The notes beneath the pieces were generated by a model that saw only the letters and a list, made by a program, of their open reading frames with translations, was not told the DNA's origin and made no database searches. Below, in pieces: positions 26,058 to 36,109 of a stretch of DNA of 64,000 nt (positions are counted from its first letter, which is position 1; the number at the start of each line of letters is the position of its first letter). The stretch lies in NCBI GenBank assembly GCA_900316505.1, contig ONDH01000010.1:1-64000 (forward strand). Reading direction: 5' to 3'. The translations under genes were made by a program, and so were the position numbers. The DNA comes from an uncultured Prevotellaceae bacterium. Its GTDB lineage: Bacteria > Bacteroidota > Bacteroidia > Bacteroidales > Bacteroidaceae.

Positions 26058-27566
26058 ATGAAACTGAGAAACAGCTTATCCACTGTAATAATTGCCGCGT
26101 TGTTGATGGCATGTGGGCAACACCTTACGGTTCCAAGCGATGTGACAATGGAATCGCGTCTTCCGAAGATTTACCCAGACTATACTGAAGTGACCATTCC
26201 TGTCAATATCTGCCCTTTGAACTTTGCTGTCCAGGAGGGTGAAACCGATGCCATGGCAAGGTTCACTTTCCCTGGAGGAGAATTCATCTACGGTGAAGGT
26301 CAGAAAGTGCTGATAGACGAAGAGCAATGGAAAGAAATGTTGGAATCTGCCAAAGGCAAAGAAATCAAGGTAGAGGTCTTTGCCAAGGTGAACGGTGCCT
26401 GGAAAGGCTATCAGCCCTTCAACATTTATGTGGCGGAATATTCAATTGACGAATATATCTCCTACCGTGCCATCCAGCCTTCTTATGTGGCATACGAAAG
26501 GCTGAGCATTAACCAGCGCAACCTCACCAACTTCGACGAGCAGGAAATCTATAACAACATGTCTGTTAGTTCTGAGAAAGTGGGTCAGTGCATCAATTGC
26601 CACTCTTACAAAAACTACAAGACTGACAACATGCTTTTCCACATGCGTCAAGGTTATGGTGGCACCATGCTTGTATCGAACGGAGAACTTAAGAAGATTG
26701 ATCTCAAGACGGACGAGACTCTCAGTGCCGGTGTCTATCCATCATGGCATCCCACACACAACCTCATCGCATTCTCCACTAACAAGACTGGTCAGTCTTT
26801 CCACACAAAAGACCTGAATAAAATTGAGGTGCAGGACACAGAGAGTGACTTGATTCTCTATGATGTGGACAAGAACGAAGTAAGCATCATCTCCGAACTT
26901 GACGATGAACTGGAAGTGTTCCCCACTTGGAGTCCAGACGGAAAGAAACTCTATTTTTGCTCTGCCCATTTCGAATACTACAACGACAGCATCGAGAAAT
27001 CTGCCGAGATGATTCAGCGATATAAGGAAGTGAAGTATAGTCTCTACTCTGCTGACTTCAATCCTGACACAAAGGAATTCAGCAATGTGGAGATGGTGTA
27101 CAACGCTGCCGACTCGCTGAACCAGAGTGTCACCCTTCCCCGTGTCAGTCCTGATGGAAAATACATCCTTTTCTCACAGGCTGAGTTTGGTTGTTTCCAT
27201 GTATGGCATGCTGATGCAGACATTTATATGATGGATTTGAAGACCAAGGAAGTGCAGAAATTGGATGCCGTGAACAGCGAGCGTTCGGAGAGTTACCCCA
27301 CATGGTCAAGCAACGGCAGGTGGATTATGGTGGATTCACGACGCGACGACGGCAACTACACACGTCCCTACATTGCTTATTTTGACAAGAACGGCAAGGC
27401 GCACAAGGCTTTCATGCTGCCTCAGAAAGATCCAAACTTCTACACGTTCTACCTGCGTTCGTTCAACCGTCCAGAGTTCATGGTTGAACCCGTAAAGATT
27501 ACACCACAAGAATTTGCAGCCAAGGCTAAAGAAGACGCCATCCCCGCCAAGTACGCAGATAAATGA
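26058..27566 (+). CDS. beta-propeller lipoprotein (TolB/PD40-like) with a CXXCH heme-type motif
   Basis: 502 residues. The signal ends in LLMAC with Cys19 as lipid anchor. Residues about 35-130 form a beta domain, then CINCHSYKN places Cys178, Cys181 and His182 in the pattern of a c-type heme site, with methionines at 192 and 196 as possible sixth ligands. After it come TolB/PD40 propeller blades: AGVYPSWHPTHNLIAFSTNK, VFPTWSPDGKKLYFCS, LPRVSPDGKYILFSQA and SYPTWSSNGRWIMVDSRR. Heme attachment is a prediction: two cysteines alone could bind metal or form a disulfide. It overlaps the next gene by four bases and lies between two DUF6057 proteins, which argues for one complex. Confidence 0.8.
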   Translation: MKLRNSLSTVIIAALLMACGQHLTVPSDVTMESRLPKIYPDYTEVTIPVNICPLNFAVQEGETDAMARFTFPGGEFIYGEGQKVLIDEEQWKEMLESAKGKEIKVEVFAKVNGAWKGYQPFNIYVAEYSIDEYISYRAIQPSYVAYERLSINQRNLTNFDEQEIYNNMSVSSEKVGQCINCHSYKNYKTDNMLFHMRQGYGGTMLVSNGELKKIDLKTDETLSAGVYPSWHPTHNLIAFSTNKTGQSFHTKDLNKIEVQDTESDLILYDVDKNEVSIISELDDELEVFPTWSPDGKKLYFCSAHFEYYNDSIEKSAEMIQRYKEVKYSLYSADFNPDTKEFSNVEMVYNAADSLNQSVTLPRVSPDGKYILFSQAEFGCFHVWHADADIYMMDLKTKEVQKLDAVNSERSESYPTWSSNGRWIMVDSRRDDGNYTRPYIAYFDKNGKAHKAFMLPQKDPNFYTFYLRSFNRPEFMVEPVKITPQEFAAKAKEDAIPAKYADK

Positions 27567-29107
27567 AACAATTTCTGAAATATATCTATTTACTCATCTT
27601 CATCACCGTTGCATACATCTTGTTGCCGGTGATGAATGCTGATTATCTGTACACCATTCAAGACAACAATGTCTTCATCAGTGGACACACATTTATGATG
27701 GAGACAGTCATGGGCGAAGGTGGATGGCTGGCTTGGATGGCACGCTACCTCACGCAGTTCCTCTATTATCCATGGTTAGGCAGTTCCATCCTCATTCTCT
27801 TTTGGGCGGCTATCTACTGGCTCATCATTTGGATGTTTGGCATTAAGGACAAATGGAGTTTCTTGGCACTCATTATACCCACAGTCTTACTCTATCACTT
27901 GCTGGACTATGGTTACTGGATATACTATGCCAAAATCCCCGGACTGCCTTTCCAGCCCACCCTTTTAGTCTTATTTTGTTTGCTGTACACATGGGGAATT
28001 TTGTCTCTGATAAGAAACCTCAAAATCCGTTGGGAGATGAAGGGACTCATTTGTGTTGGTCTGTTAGGTGTCATCATTTACGTTTGCCATTTGTTATGGC
28101 CTTCCTCACCTTGGCATTACAATTATGCCTTCCGTCATTCCATCAAAACAACGTTGACCGACTCAAACTTTAAGCATGAGCTGAGGATGTATCGTGCTTT
28201 GGATGAGTTCCGTTTCGAAGATGTGCTCAAAGAGATGCCAACCAACAAAGAGCAAGCACCCACGAACTTGATGGTGCTATACAAAAACATTGCTTTGATG
28301 CACACGGGACAGATGGACAGAATGTTTGAGACGGGCAATTGTGGTGTGAAGCCTGACACTGGCGATTCACTAAAAATACGCACATCCCTCTTGGGGGCAC
28401 CTCTCATCTACTATATGTTCGGACAAATGAACTACTCCTACCGCTGGGCAATGGAAAATGCTGTGCAATATGGATTGAGTTTCCGAAATCTCAAAATGAT
28501 GACACGCACAGCCATCTTCAACAAAGAATTTGAGGTGGCAGCCAAGTACATCGCCATGCTCAAGACCAGCACCTTCCATCGGGAGTGGGCTTTGGAGCAT
28601 GAGGCATGGATGAAGAACAGCACTAATTTAATCCAAAGCAAAGACTATCAGACACTTTCGCCACTGCTGAACGAAGAAGCGAATGTGCTCGATGGAGACG
28701 ACGGTCTGTGTGAGCAATACTTGTTAGAATATTTCTCCGACCTGAACCATGCCGCCACTCCCCTTCTGGAAGATGTCACCATGTGTATGTCGTTGTGGGC
28801 AAAAGACTATTATGCCTATTGCATTCACTTCTACGACTATGTGAACGGCCATCCCAACAGTCCGATACCCGCACTCTATCAGGAAGGCGCCATCCTGTTC
28901 GGCAATGCAGAGGAATCACCCATCACGCTTGACAGATTCAGATTTGACGACATCATTGCCAACAAATACAATGGCTTCGTTCAAGACTATCAACAACTCC
29001 AACAACAGGGAGTGGATGAGAAAGAAATAGGAAACAGGTTGAAGATGCTATATGGCAACACCTATTGGTGGTACTACTATTTCTACAACGATTTCAATAT
29101 CTACTAA
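27563..29107 (+). CDS. DUF6057 family membrane protein, copy 2
   Basis: 514 residues. It is the shorter paralogue of the first DUF6057 gene. A membrane helix starts almost at the N-terminus (FLKYIYLLIFITVAYILL), then GGWLAWMARYLTQFLYYPWLG, which parallels the FISWVSSFLTQFFFHPSLG of copy 1, and about four more hydrophobic stretches to residue 190. The soluble part repeats the same landmarks: HELRMYRALDEFRFEDVLKEM, NVLDGDDGLCEQYLLEYFSD and the C-terminal YGNTYWWYYYFYNDFNIY. The aromatic C-terminus is shared by both copies and may be an interaction surface. It starts inside the end of the CXXCH lipoprotein gene (ATGA overlap). Confidence 0.78.
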   Translation: MKQFLKYIYLLIFITVAYILLPVMNADYLYTIQDNNVFISGHTFMMETVMGEGGWLAWMARYLTQFLYYPWLGSSILILFWAAIYWLIIWMFGIKDKWSFLALIIPTVLLYHLLDYGYWIYYAKIPGLPFQPTLLVLFCLLYTWGILSLIRNLKIRWEMKGLICVGLLGVIIYVCHLLWPSSPWHYNYAFRHSIKTTLTDSNFKHELRMYRALDEFRFEDVLKEMPTNKEQAPTNLMVLYKNIALMHTGQMDRMFETGNCGVKPDTGDSLKIRTSLLGAPLIYYMFGQMNYSYRWAMENAVQYGLSFRNLKMMTRTAIFNKEFEVAAKYIAMLKTSTFHREWALEHEAWMKNSTNLIQSKDYQTLSPLLNEEANVLDGDDGLCEQYLLEYFSDLNHAATPLLEDVTMCMSLWAKDYYAYCIHFYDYVNGHPNSPIPALYQEGAILFGNAEESPITLDRFRFDDIIANKYNGFVQDYQQLQQQGVDEKEIGNRLKMLYGNTYWWYYYFYNDFNIY

Positions 29108-29109
29108 TT

Positions 29110-29200
29110 CAACTTTCGGAAGTTATTGCTGCGCTCGAAGTAATCGAAGTTAGAGGAGTTAACGACGAAACCGATTTACAATTTGACAATGTACAATGTA
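29110..29200. repeat. dispersed AACTTTCGGAAGT repeat with AATTTGACAATGTAC tract
   Basis: The block AACTTTCGGAAGTTA, GCTGCGCTCGAAG, GAAGTTAGAGGAGTTAACG recurs in pieces at 31445, 41796, 44929, 56893, 62631 and, reversed, at 466-512. It is intergenic each time. The rest of the spacer to 29292 shows no gene or clear promoter. Confidence 0.6.
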
Positions 29201-29292
29201 CCATTTATTTGGACATTTGAAAAACAGGAATTTGTTCAACTAAGTAAACTTCGCTCACTTCATTAACTTCAAAATAATAAAACTTACAAAAA

Positions 29293-31437
29293 ATGAAGAA
29301 ATTGACAGCTTTTGCCTTGCTGGCATTTGCCACATTGGGCATCTTTGCACAAGGTACCATACAAGATTACAAAAGAGCTTTCTCAACAGGAACCAGACAT
29401 TCGTGGAAAATGGCGAATGGCAGTGTCAACATACATCGCTTCTTCAACGAACCAGAGGAGCAGTTCATCTATTCCACCTACAATGGTGACAGTACCGTAT
29501 GGTACAAAGTGGATGCCATAACAGGTGCAAAGGTTCTGACCACCAACCCCGAACTAAACCGTCGTCGAGGCGGTAATTGGAGTGGCGGCGGAGATGGATA
29601 TCATCATTGGACGGAAGTGCGCGACGAAAAGGACGGACGTGCTGAAAGCCCTGTAAATAGAGGCACATTCATCATTCATAAGGACAACAACCTCCATCTC
29701 CTGAAAGGCAACGAGACCACCCAACTCACCTTCGACGGAGTGGACACCTGCTACTATTCTTCATGGGGACGTTGGTCGAAAGATGGCAAATATTATGCCA
29801 CCGTACTTATCAAGCCTGCACCCAAGCATTATGTAACGTATACACAATCGTCTCCCGCCAATCAGGTGCAACCCATCTACACCACCTTGGAGTATGCCAA
29901 GCCCGGTGATTCGCTGAATTACCGCATTCCCGTGGTGGTGGATGTAGATAATAAGACAACCATCTATCCCAAGAGCACCGACCTCTTCAAGAGCCAGTAT
30001 CAAGTGTCTGCACCCGATTGGGATGACAATGGCAAGACGCTCACTTTCGAGTTCAACGAGCGCGGTCATAAGACTTACCGTGTGCTTGAAATGGACTTGC
30101 AGGGCAATGTGAAAACCCTCATCGAGGAGAAGAATGACAAATATGTGGCTTATTCGCGCAACTACCGCCGAGACCTCGACGAGAACCACATCCTCTGGAA
30201 AAGCGATCGCGACGGGCATGCCCACCTCTATCTCTACGACCGCAAGAAGGGCAAGCTCTCGCAAGTGACGAAGGGTGAATACTGGGTGCGTGAGGTGCTG
30301 AATGTCGAGATGGATGAGAAGGGCAAGGGGTTCATCATCTTCTCTGCCAACGGGCGCAACTACAGAAACATGGGCAAGGTAACCTCCAGTTTCGATGGAA
30401 AAATTCCAGAGGAAGACCCTTATAACATCCACTATTACCGTATTGACCTCGATGGCAAGAACCTTATCGACCTAACTCCTGAACATGGCACACATGAAGC
30501 CACATTCAGCAGAGGCTGCAAGACTTCTTTCATCGACACTTATTCTTCCATCGACCAGCCTCCTATCACGGTGTTGCGTTCATCCATCGATGGACACGTC
30601 ATCTCCACCCTCGAGACTGCTGACATCAGCAGGTTGGAAGCCACTGGTTGGAAGGCACCAGAGGTGTTCGTAGCACCCGGTCGAGACGGAAAGACCGACA
30701 TGTGGGGACTTATTCAACGCCCTTCCAATTTTGACCCCAACAAGAAATATCCTGTCATCGAATACATCTATTCGGGTCCTGGAGATCAGTATGTACCTAA
30801 GAAGTTTACCCCATGGCTCTACAACCTGCAAGACGTGGCTGAACTTGGCTTCATCGTCGTGCAGCTTGACGCCATGACCACTTCTTTCCGCAACCTTGAA
30901 TTCGAGCAGGTCTGCTACAAGAATCTGAAGGATGCGGGATTTCCAGACCGCATCGAGTGGATCAAGGCTGCCGCCGCGAAATATCCTTACATGGACCTCG
31001 ACCGTATAGGCATATACGGTTGTTCAGCAGGTGGGCAGGAAGCACTCGGTGCCCTGCTCTTCCATGGCGATTTCTACAAAGCAGCTTATGCAGCATGTGG
31101 GTGTCACGACAACCGCATGGACAAAATCTGGTGGAATGAGCAGTGGATGGGCTATCCTGTGGACAGTTCCTATATTGAGTGTTCTAATGTGGAGAACGCC
31201 AAGAACCTGAAGGGAAAGCTAATGCTCCTTGTCGGTGAGATGGACGACAACGTTGACCCATCCTCTTCCTATCAAGTGGTGAATGCACTCATCAAAGCCA
31301 ACAAGGAATTTGAGTTTGTCCTCATCCCTAACGCTCACCACACTATGGGCGAAAACTACGGCGAACACAAACGTGCCGACTTCTTCGTGAAGAACCTCTT
31401 AGGTGTGGAACCACCTGCATGGGACAAGTTGAAGTGA
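29293..31437 (+). CDS. S9 family dipeptidyl/prolyl peptidase (DPP-IV type), secreted
   Basis: 714 residues. A signal peptide (MKKLTAFALLAFATLGIFA) is followed by a DPP-IV type N-terminal propeller, with blades such as SSWGRWSKDGKYYATVL, VSAPDWDDNGKTLTFEFN and ILWKSDRDGHAHLYLYD. The alpha/beta-hydrolase domain has the nucleophile Ser578 in GIYGCSAGGQEA, acid Asp651 in GEMDDNVDP and a histidine at 682/683 in NAHHTMGE. This is the S9 triad, so cleavage of dipeptides, often after proline, in the periplasm is expected. The usual DGRG-like stretch before the nucleophile is here DAMTTSFRNLEF. It stands in its own unit after a repeat-filled spacer. Confidence 0.88.
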   Translation: MKKLTAFALLAFATLGIFAQGTIQDYKRAFSTGTRHSWKMANGSVNIHRFFNEPEEQFIYSTYNGDSTVWYKVDAITGAKVLTTNPELNRRRGGNWSGGGDGYHHWTEVRDEKDGRAESPVNRGTFIIHKDNNLHLLKGNETTQLTFDGVDTCYYSSWGRWSKDGKYYATVLIKPAPKHYVTYTQSSPANQVQPIYTTLEYAKPGDSLNYRIPVVVDVDNKTTIYPKSTDLFKSQYQVSAPDWDDNGKTLTFEFNERGHKTYRVLEMDLQGNVKTLIEEKNDKYVAYSRNYRRDLDENHILWKSDRDGHAHLYLYDRKKGKLSQVTKGEYWVREVLNVEMDEKGKGFIIFSANGRNYRNMGKVTSSFDGKIPEEDPYNIHYYRIDLDGKNLIDLTPEHGTHEATFSRGCKTSFIDTYSSIDQPPITVLRSSIDGHVISTLETADISRLEATGWKAPEVFVAPGRDGKTDMWGLIQRPSNFDPNKKYPVIEYIYSGPGDQYVPKKFTPWLYNLQDVAELGFIVVQLDAMTTSFRNLEFEQVCYKNLKDAGFPDRIEWIKAAAAKYPYMDLDRIGIYGCSAGGQEALGALLFHGDFYKAAYAACGCHDNRMDKIWWNEQWMGYPVDSSYIECSNVENAKNLKGKLMLLVGEMDDNVDPSSSYQVVNALIKANKEFEFVLIPNAHHTMGENYGEHKRADFFVKNLLGVEPPAWDKLK

Positions 31438-31510
31438 GAGGTAAAACTTTCGGTAGTTATCGCTGCGCTCAGGAGTTTCTAATTATTGAAAAAAATGAAA
31501 GAATGAGAGA

Positions 31511-32938
31511 ATGAAAACTATGCAACAAGATAACAGAACTAAAGAACTGGGAACGAAACCAATTGGCGAGTTACTGGTAAAGTATGCAGTACCTGCTGTT
31601 GTGGCGATGACAGCTTCATCGCTCTACAACATGGTGGACCGCATCTTTATCGGGCACATACCCGAGGTGGGCACCCTATCGCTTGGTGGATTGGCAGTCA
31701 CCTTCCCCATCATGAACTTAAGTGCCGCTTTCGGTGCGATGGTAGGTGTGGGCAGTTCAACATTGATTTCCATTAAATTGGGACAGAAAGACTACGGCAC
31801 AGCTGAACGGGTGCTGGGCAACCTTGTGTCGCTCAACATCATCATCGGTATCCTCGTAGGAGTATTGGGACTGATTTTCATTGACCCACTCCTACTCTTT
31901 TTCGGTGCATCGGAGAACACTCTACAGTATGCACACGATTACATGTTCATCATCCTGTTGGGCAACGTGGTGACACATCTCTACTTCGGACTAAACAGCG
32001 CCTTGCGCAGCACAGGACATCCACACGTGGCGATGTCGGCGACCATTGCCACCGTCATCATCAATGCCATCCTCGACCCATTCTTCATCTTCTCGTTGCA
32101 ATTAGGAATCAAAGGAGCGGCATATGCCACCGTACTTTCACAAGTGGCTGCGCTCATCTATGTGGTGGCTGTCCTATCCAACAAAAAAGATTTGATTCAT
32201 CTGCATTCAGGAATTTACGGACTCAGGAAACGCATTGTAAAAAATATCCTCGCCATTGGCATGTCACCTTTTGCCATGCAATTGTGTGCCTGTCTCGTTG
32301 TCATCCTCATCAACAAGGGACTGACCAAGCATGGTGGCGATGTGGCGATTGCCGCCTACGGCATTGTGAACAGCATTACGTTCCTTTCCATCATGGTGGT
32401 TCTGGGCATCTGTCAAGGCATGCAGCCCATAGCTGGATTCAATTTCGGAGCACAGTTGCCCAAGCGTGTCAACGAGGTGCTGAAGAAAGCAATCATACTC
32501 GCCACCATCATCATGACCCTCAATTTCGTGCTGTGCGTGTTCTTCCCACAATATCTTGTCGTCATTTTCACTGACGACTCCATTCTCCTCCCACTTGCAG
32601 TCAGGGGCATGCGAATCGTCTGCATTCTCTCACCCATCGTGGGTTTCCAAATTGTCACGGGCAACTTCTTCCAAAGCATCGGCATGGCGAAACGAAGCAT
32701 CTTCATGTCTGTCAGCCGCCAGTTGGTTTTCCTCGTCCCCTTCCTCCTCATCTTCCCTGAAATATGGGGAACAGACGGTGTATGGATGAGCATCACCGCT
32801 GCCGACGGAGTGGCATCCCTCACTGCAGGTTTCCTGCTTTGGCATTTCTACAACAGCAAGGAATCGCTCCATGCGCCAAGCATCCGTATGGGAAGCACCT
32901 TGAAACGTGTGTTTTTTCATAACAGAGTCACTCCATAA
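31511..32938 (+). CDS. MATE family multidrug/metabolite exporter
   Basis: 475 residues with 12 membrane helices in two homologous halves. The start of the first half, [31 protein letters not shown], and the [12 protein letters not shown] loop are typical of the MepA-like MATE branch; the second half has [17 protein letters not shown]. Members use a sodium or proton gradient to expel cationic drugs or metabolites; the substrate is not evident. An in-frame ATG three codons later is an alternative start. Its TAA overlaps the ATG of truA (TAATG), so the two are coupled. Confidence 0.9.
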   Translation: MKTMQQDNRTKELGTKPIGELLVKYAVPAVVAMTASSLYNMVDRIFIGHIPEVGTLSLGGLAVTFPIMNLSAAFGAMVGVGSSTLISIKLGQKDYGTAERVLGNLVSLNIIIGILVGVLGLIFIDPLLLFFGASENTLQYAHDYMFIILLGNVVTHLYFGLNSALRSTGHPHVAMSATIATVIINAILDPFFIFSLQLGIKGAAYATVLSQVAALIYVVAVLSNKKDLIHLHSGIYGLRKRIVKNILAIGMSPFAMQLCACLVVILINKGLTKHGGDVAIAAYGIVNSITFLSIMVVLGICQGMQPIAGFNFGAQLPKRVNEVLKKAIILATIIMTLNFVLCVFFPQYLVVIFTDDSILLPLAVRGMRIVCILSPIVGFQIVTGNFFQSIGMAKRSIFMSVSRQLVFLVPFLLIFPEIWGTDGVWMSITAADGVASLTAGFLLWHFYNSKESLHAPSIRMGSTLKRVFFHNRVTP

Positions 32939-33681
32939 TGCGCTACTTTATCTATTTATCTTACGATGGCGCACGCTATCACGGTTGGCAGATTCAGCCC
33001 AACGGCATCAGCGTGCAGGAAGTGCTTGGTAAAGCACTTTCCACCCTACTGCATGAACCCATCGAAGTGACTGGAGCAGGAAGGACGGATACTGGGGTAA
33101 ACGCAAGTTTAATGGTTGCACATTTTGATGCAGAGAATGAAGCTAATGAACAATTAGTCTATCGTCTGAACAAGTTCTTGCCACAAGACATCGCCATCAG
33201 TTGCATCAGAAAGGTCACGCCAGATGCCCACGCACGGTTCTCTGCCACCTCGCGTACCTACCACTACTATGTCATTACGGCGAAGTCTCCTTTTGAACCC
33301 TACGCCTACCGATTCCCTCAGCCACTCGATTTCAAAAAGATGAATGAGGCAGCACAGACGTTGTTTGACTATATCGACTTCACCTCTTTCTCCAAACTTC
33401 ACACCGATGTGAAAACCAACAACTGCCGCATCATGCATGCCGAATGGACACAGGTGTCGCCTATCAAATGGCAGTTCACCATTACAGCAGACCGTTTCCT
33501 CCGCAATATGGTTCGTGCCATAGTGGGCACCCTTCTTGATGTCGGGCGTGGTGTACTGACCATCGAGCAGTTCCGTGAAATCATTGAGAAGAAAGACAGA
33601 TGCTCCGCTGGCACCTCCGTGCCTGGCAATGCCCTCTTCCTTGCCAACATCACCTATCCTGACAATCTTTTCGACCTATAA
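32938..33681 (+). CDS. truA: tRNA pseudouridine(38-40) synthase TruA
   Basis: 247 residues, normal for TruA. The catalytic aspartate is in [11 protein letters not shown] (near residue 51). Other family motifs are [43 protein letters not shown] and [18 protein letters not shown]. The enzyme isomerises uridines 38-40 in the anticodon arm of many tRNAs, in the cytoplasm. It is translationally coupled to the MATE gene and followed 42 bases later by the EamA gene. Nothing is unusual in the sequence. Confidence 0.95.
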   Translation: MRYFIYLSYDGARYHGWQIQPNGISVQEVLGKALSTLLHEPIEVTGAGRTDTGVNASLMVAHFDAENEANEQLVYRLNKFLPQDIAISCIRKVTPDAHARFSATSRTYHYYVITAKSPFEPYAYRFPQPLDFKKMNEAAQTLFDYIDFTSFSKLHTDVKTNNCRIMHAEWTQVSPIKWQFTITADRFLRNMVRAIVGTLLDVGRGVLTIEQFREIIEKKDRCSAGTSVPGNALFLANITYPDNLFDL

Positions 33682-33723
33682 GACAAATTGTAAAATGTAA
33701 ATCGTCAAATTATAAATGGTCTT

Positions 33724-34644
33724 ATGTGGTTAATCCTCGCTTTTCTTTCCGCTGCTCTCCTCGGCTTCTACGATGTCTTCAAGAAGAAGTCGCTCAAAGA
33801 GAATGCAGTCATTCCGGTGCTGACCCTCAACACCCTCTTTTCCTCGCTGATTTTTCTGCCGTTTATCATCCTTTCAGCAAAAGGGTACATCTCTGAGGAC
33901 AGCCTTTTCTACACCCATCAGTATGGATGGGCAGAACACAAGTACATTCTGCTAAAATCACTCATCGTTCTCAGCAGTTGGCTCTTCGCCTATTTCGGAC
34001 TAAAGCATCTGCCCATCACAATTGTGGGCCCCATCAACGCAACCCGACCTGTCATGGTGCTGATTGGTGCCATGACATTTTTCTCCGAACGCCTCAACCT
34101 ATGGCAATGGGTCGGTGTCATCATCGCCATGATAGGACTTTACATGCTCTCACGTTCCAGTAAAAAAGAGGGCATCGACTTCAAGCACAACAAATGGATT
34201 ATCTTCGTGGTGCTCGCCAATGTGTTGGGTGCCGTGTCAGGACTCTACGACAAGTTTCTGATGGCATCGCCAGAGAATGGTGGTGTTGGACTTGACAAAC
34301 TAGCTGTGCAGTCGTGGTACACCTTTTATCAATTCTTCTTGATGCTCGCTATGCTTGGCTTCTTGTGGTGGCCCTTGCGCAAGGAGACTACCCCTTTCCG
34401 CTGGGACTGGTGCATTATTCTCATCTCAATATTCCTCTCTGCAGCCGACTTTGCTTACTTCTATGCCCTTGGGCTCGACGGTGCCATGATTTCCATCGTC
34501 TCCATGGTGCGCCGTGGTAGCGTAGTTGTCAGTTTCCTATTCGGGGCAATGGTCTTCCGCGAGAAGAACCTCAAAGCCAAAGTCCTCGACCTCGCTTTAG
34601 TGCTTCTCTCAATGCTTTTCCTCTTCATAGGCAGTCATAACTAA
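33724..34644 (+). CDS. EamA/DMT family transporter
   Basis: 306 residues with about ten membrane helices in two EamA repeats. The first repeat holds KHLPITIVGPINATRPVMVLIGA before FFSERLNLWQWVGVIIAMIGLYML, and the second AMISIVSMVRRGSVVVSFLFGA before FREKNLKAKVLDLALVLLSM. The proline/asparagine helix followed by an E(R/K)-type loop is the usual DMT signature. Members export or import amino acids, nucleosides or other metabolites; the substrate is not evident. It follows truA in the same direction. A 42-bp perfect palindrome lies downstream. Confidence 0.85.
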   Translation: MWLILAFLSAALLGFYDVFKKKSLKENAVIPVLTLNTLFSSLIFLPFIILSAKGYISEDSLFYTHQYGWAEHKYILLKSLIVLSSWLFAYFGLKHLPITIVGPINATRPVMVLIGAMTFFSERLNLWQWVGVIIAMIGLYMLSRSSKKEGIDFKHNKWIIFVVLANVLGAVSGLYDKFLMASPENGGVGLDKLAVQSWYTFYQFFLMLAMLGFLWWPLRKETTPFRWDWCIILISIFLSAADFAYFYALGLDGAMISIVSMVRRGSVVVSFLFGAMVFREKNLKAKVLDLALVLLSMLFLFIGSHN

Positions 34645-34732
34645 AGACATCAATGATGCTTTTTCACCGCAATTTATTGCCCTCATCATCGACGCTCGTT
34701 GCCACTTTGAGCCTAACGCCGTAAAACTCATG

Positions 34733-34774
34733 AACCGACCCCCGTAAGGCTCGCGAGCCTTACGGGGGTCGGTT
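34733..34774. repeat. perfect 42-bp palindrome between convergent genes
   Basis: Two 21-bp arms (AACCGACCCCCGTAAGGCTCG and its exact complement) meet with no loop bases. It lies between the EamA gene and the end of the convergent crp gene. There is no T-run on either side, so it is not a classical terminator; it may be a palindromic mobile repeat or a blocker of both transcripts. Confidence 0.85.
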
Positions 34775-34806
34775 GAGTGAAACATAAGAACCCTTACAAC
34801 ATACCC

Positions 34807-35421
34807 TTACTTGATACCCTCCTCTGTCACCTGTGCCCTCACACGGCTCAATGTTTCGGGAGTCATCTGGAGGAAGGAGGCAACATTGTGAAGGGGGGCA
34901 CGACGGATGATTTCAGGATTCTCGCGCATGGTGCGGATATAGCGTTCCTTTGCTGTCTCAAAGCGTAAGACATCTGCTTTCTGCTGGGAAATGATGAGAG
35001 CACGCTGATGGAACTTGAATATAAGTTTGCAAAGTTCGAAAGAATGGCTGGCAATAGTTTCCATAGCTTCGCGAGGTATGGCATAAACCACGCTTGGTTC
35101 AATGGTGGATGCCACGATTCTGGAAGGCTCACGCAAGAAATAGCTCTCGATGCAGATGACCATATCACCCTCATGACTGATGTGTTCAGTGACGGTGACA
35201 TTGTTCTTCTTGTAGTGCTGCAGCACCATCCCCCGATCGACATAGAACATGCTGTCGCACACGTCGCCTTCATTGACGAGCTTATGTCCACGAAGCACCT
35301 TCATGGGCACAAGAATGTTGGCGAAGGCATGAAGAGCCTCCACACTAAGTGTCACACCATAGGTACGGCATATATCTCTGGCAACATCACGCCGTCTGTC
35401 GTTCAGATTGATTGCTGGCAT
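34807..35421 (-). CDS. Crp/Fnr family transcriptional regulator
   Basis: 204 residues. The N-terminal half is a cyclic-nucleotide-binding fold (LRGHKLVNEGDVCDSMFYVDRGM, then EHISHEGDMVICIESYFL). The C-terminal helix-turn-helix reads RRAPLHNVASFLQMTPETLSRVRA. It lacks the Arg/Ser phosphate cassette of true cAMP receptors and the N-terminal cysteines of Fnr, so the signal is unknown. It is the last gene of a DUF4494-yggS-crp operon, 16 bases after yggS. Regulators of this type in Bacteroidota often respond to redox or nutrient state; targets cannot be inferred here. Confidence 0.85.
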   Translation of the reverse strand: MPAINLNDRRRDVARDICRTYGVTLSVEALHAFANILVPMKVLRGHKLVNEGDVCDSMFYVDRGMVLQHYKKNNVTVTEHISHEGDMVICIESYFLREPSRIVASTIEPSVVYAIPREAMETIASHSFELCKLIFKFHQRALIISQQKADVLRFETAKERYIRTMRENPEIIRRAPLHNVASFLQMTPETLSRVRAQVTEEGIK

Positions 35422-35437
35422 AGGCTATTTTTTCTCT

Positions 35438-36109
35438 TTAATGATAGATACGTTCTCCGAAAATCTTGTTCCCCACCCTCACTAACGTGCTGCCATGTTC
35501 TTGGGCTATCGTGTAGTCACCGCTCATGCCCATGGAGAGTTCGCAGAAAGAGGATTCGCCCGAGAAGAAGCGTTCTTTCAATATATCGTGAAGTTTCCGA
35601 ACGGTTTCAAACTCTCCACTAATCTGTGCCTGATCATCAGTATTCGTTGCCATGGCCATCAAACCAACGATGCGCACATGTGAGCATGCCTTCCATTCTC
35701 CCTCAGCGAGCATCTGCTGCACCTCTTCAGGCGTAAAACCGAACTTGGTTTCTTCCTTTGCCACATGAATCTGTAGGAGCACATCGATGGTTCTTCCACA
35801 CTTCTCTGCCTGCTTGTTGATTTCCTTCAGCAATTTCATGGAATCCACCGAATGTATGAGGCTTATGAAGGAAGCGATATACTTCACCTTGTTGGTCTGC
35901 AAGTGTCCAATGAAGTGCCATTCGACATCTTTGGGCATGACGGCTTCTTTCGCCACCAATTCCTGCACATGGTTCTCGCCAAAGATGCGCTGCCCTGCTT
36001 CATATGCCTCTTGTAAGGCCTCGACGGGATGGTACTTCGATACTGCCACCAGCCGTACTCCTGGCTTCAAAGTCGTCTTAATCCGCTGTATGTTCTCGGT
36101 GATCATCAT
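35438..36109 (-). CDS. yggS: YggS/PLPBP family pyridoxal-phosphate homeostasis protein
   Basis: 223 residues with the alanine-racemase-like TIM-barrel fold. The PLP lysine lies in LVAVSKYHP (near residue 24); other family landmarks are IFGENHVQEL, WHFIGHLQTNK, QIHVAKEETKFGF, LSMGMSGDY and VRVGNKIFGERIY. The protein binds PLP and balances its supply; no enzymatic reaction is known for the family. The ATG overlaps the stop of the DUF4494 gene (ATGATGA arrangement), so the two are co-translated. Confidence 0.93.
   Translation of the reverse strand: MMITENIQRIKTTLKPGVRLVAVSKYHPVEALQEAYEAGQRIFGENHVQELVAKEAVMPKDVEWHFIGHLQTNKVKYIASFISLIHSVDSMKLLKEINKQAEKCGRTIDVLLQIHVAKEETKFGFTPEEVQQMLAEGEWKACSHVRIVGLMAMATNTDDQAQISGEFETVRKLHDILKERFFSGESSFCELSMGMSGDYTIAQEHGSTLVRVGNKIFGERIYH

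Noticed and set aside
34733..34774. Palindrome considered as an ordinary terminator
   Set aside because: No T-run follows on either strand and there is no loop, so it is listed as a repeat instead.
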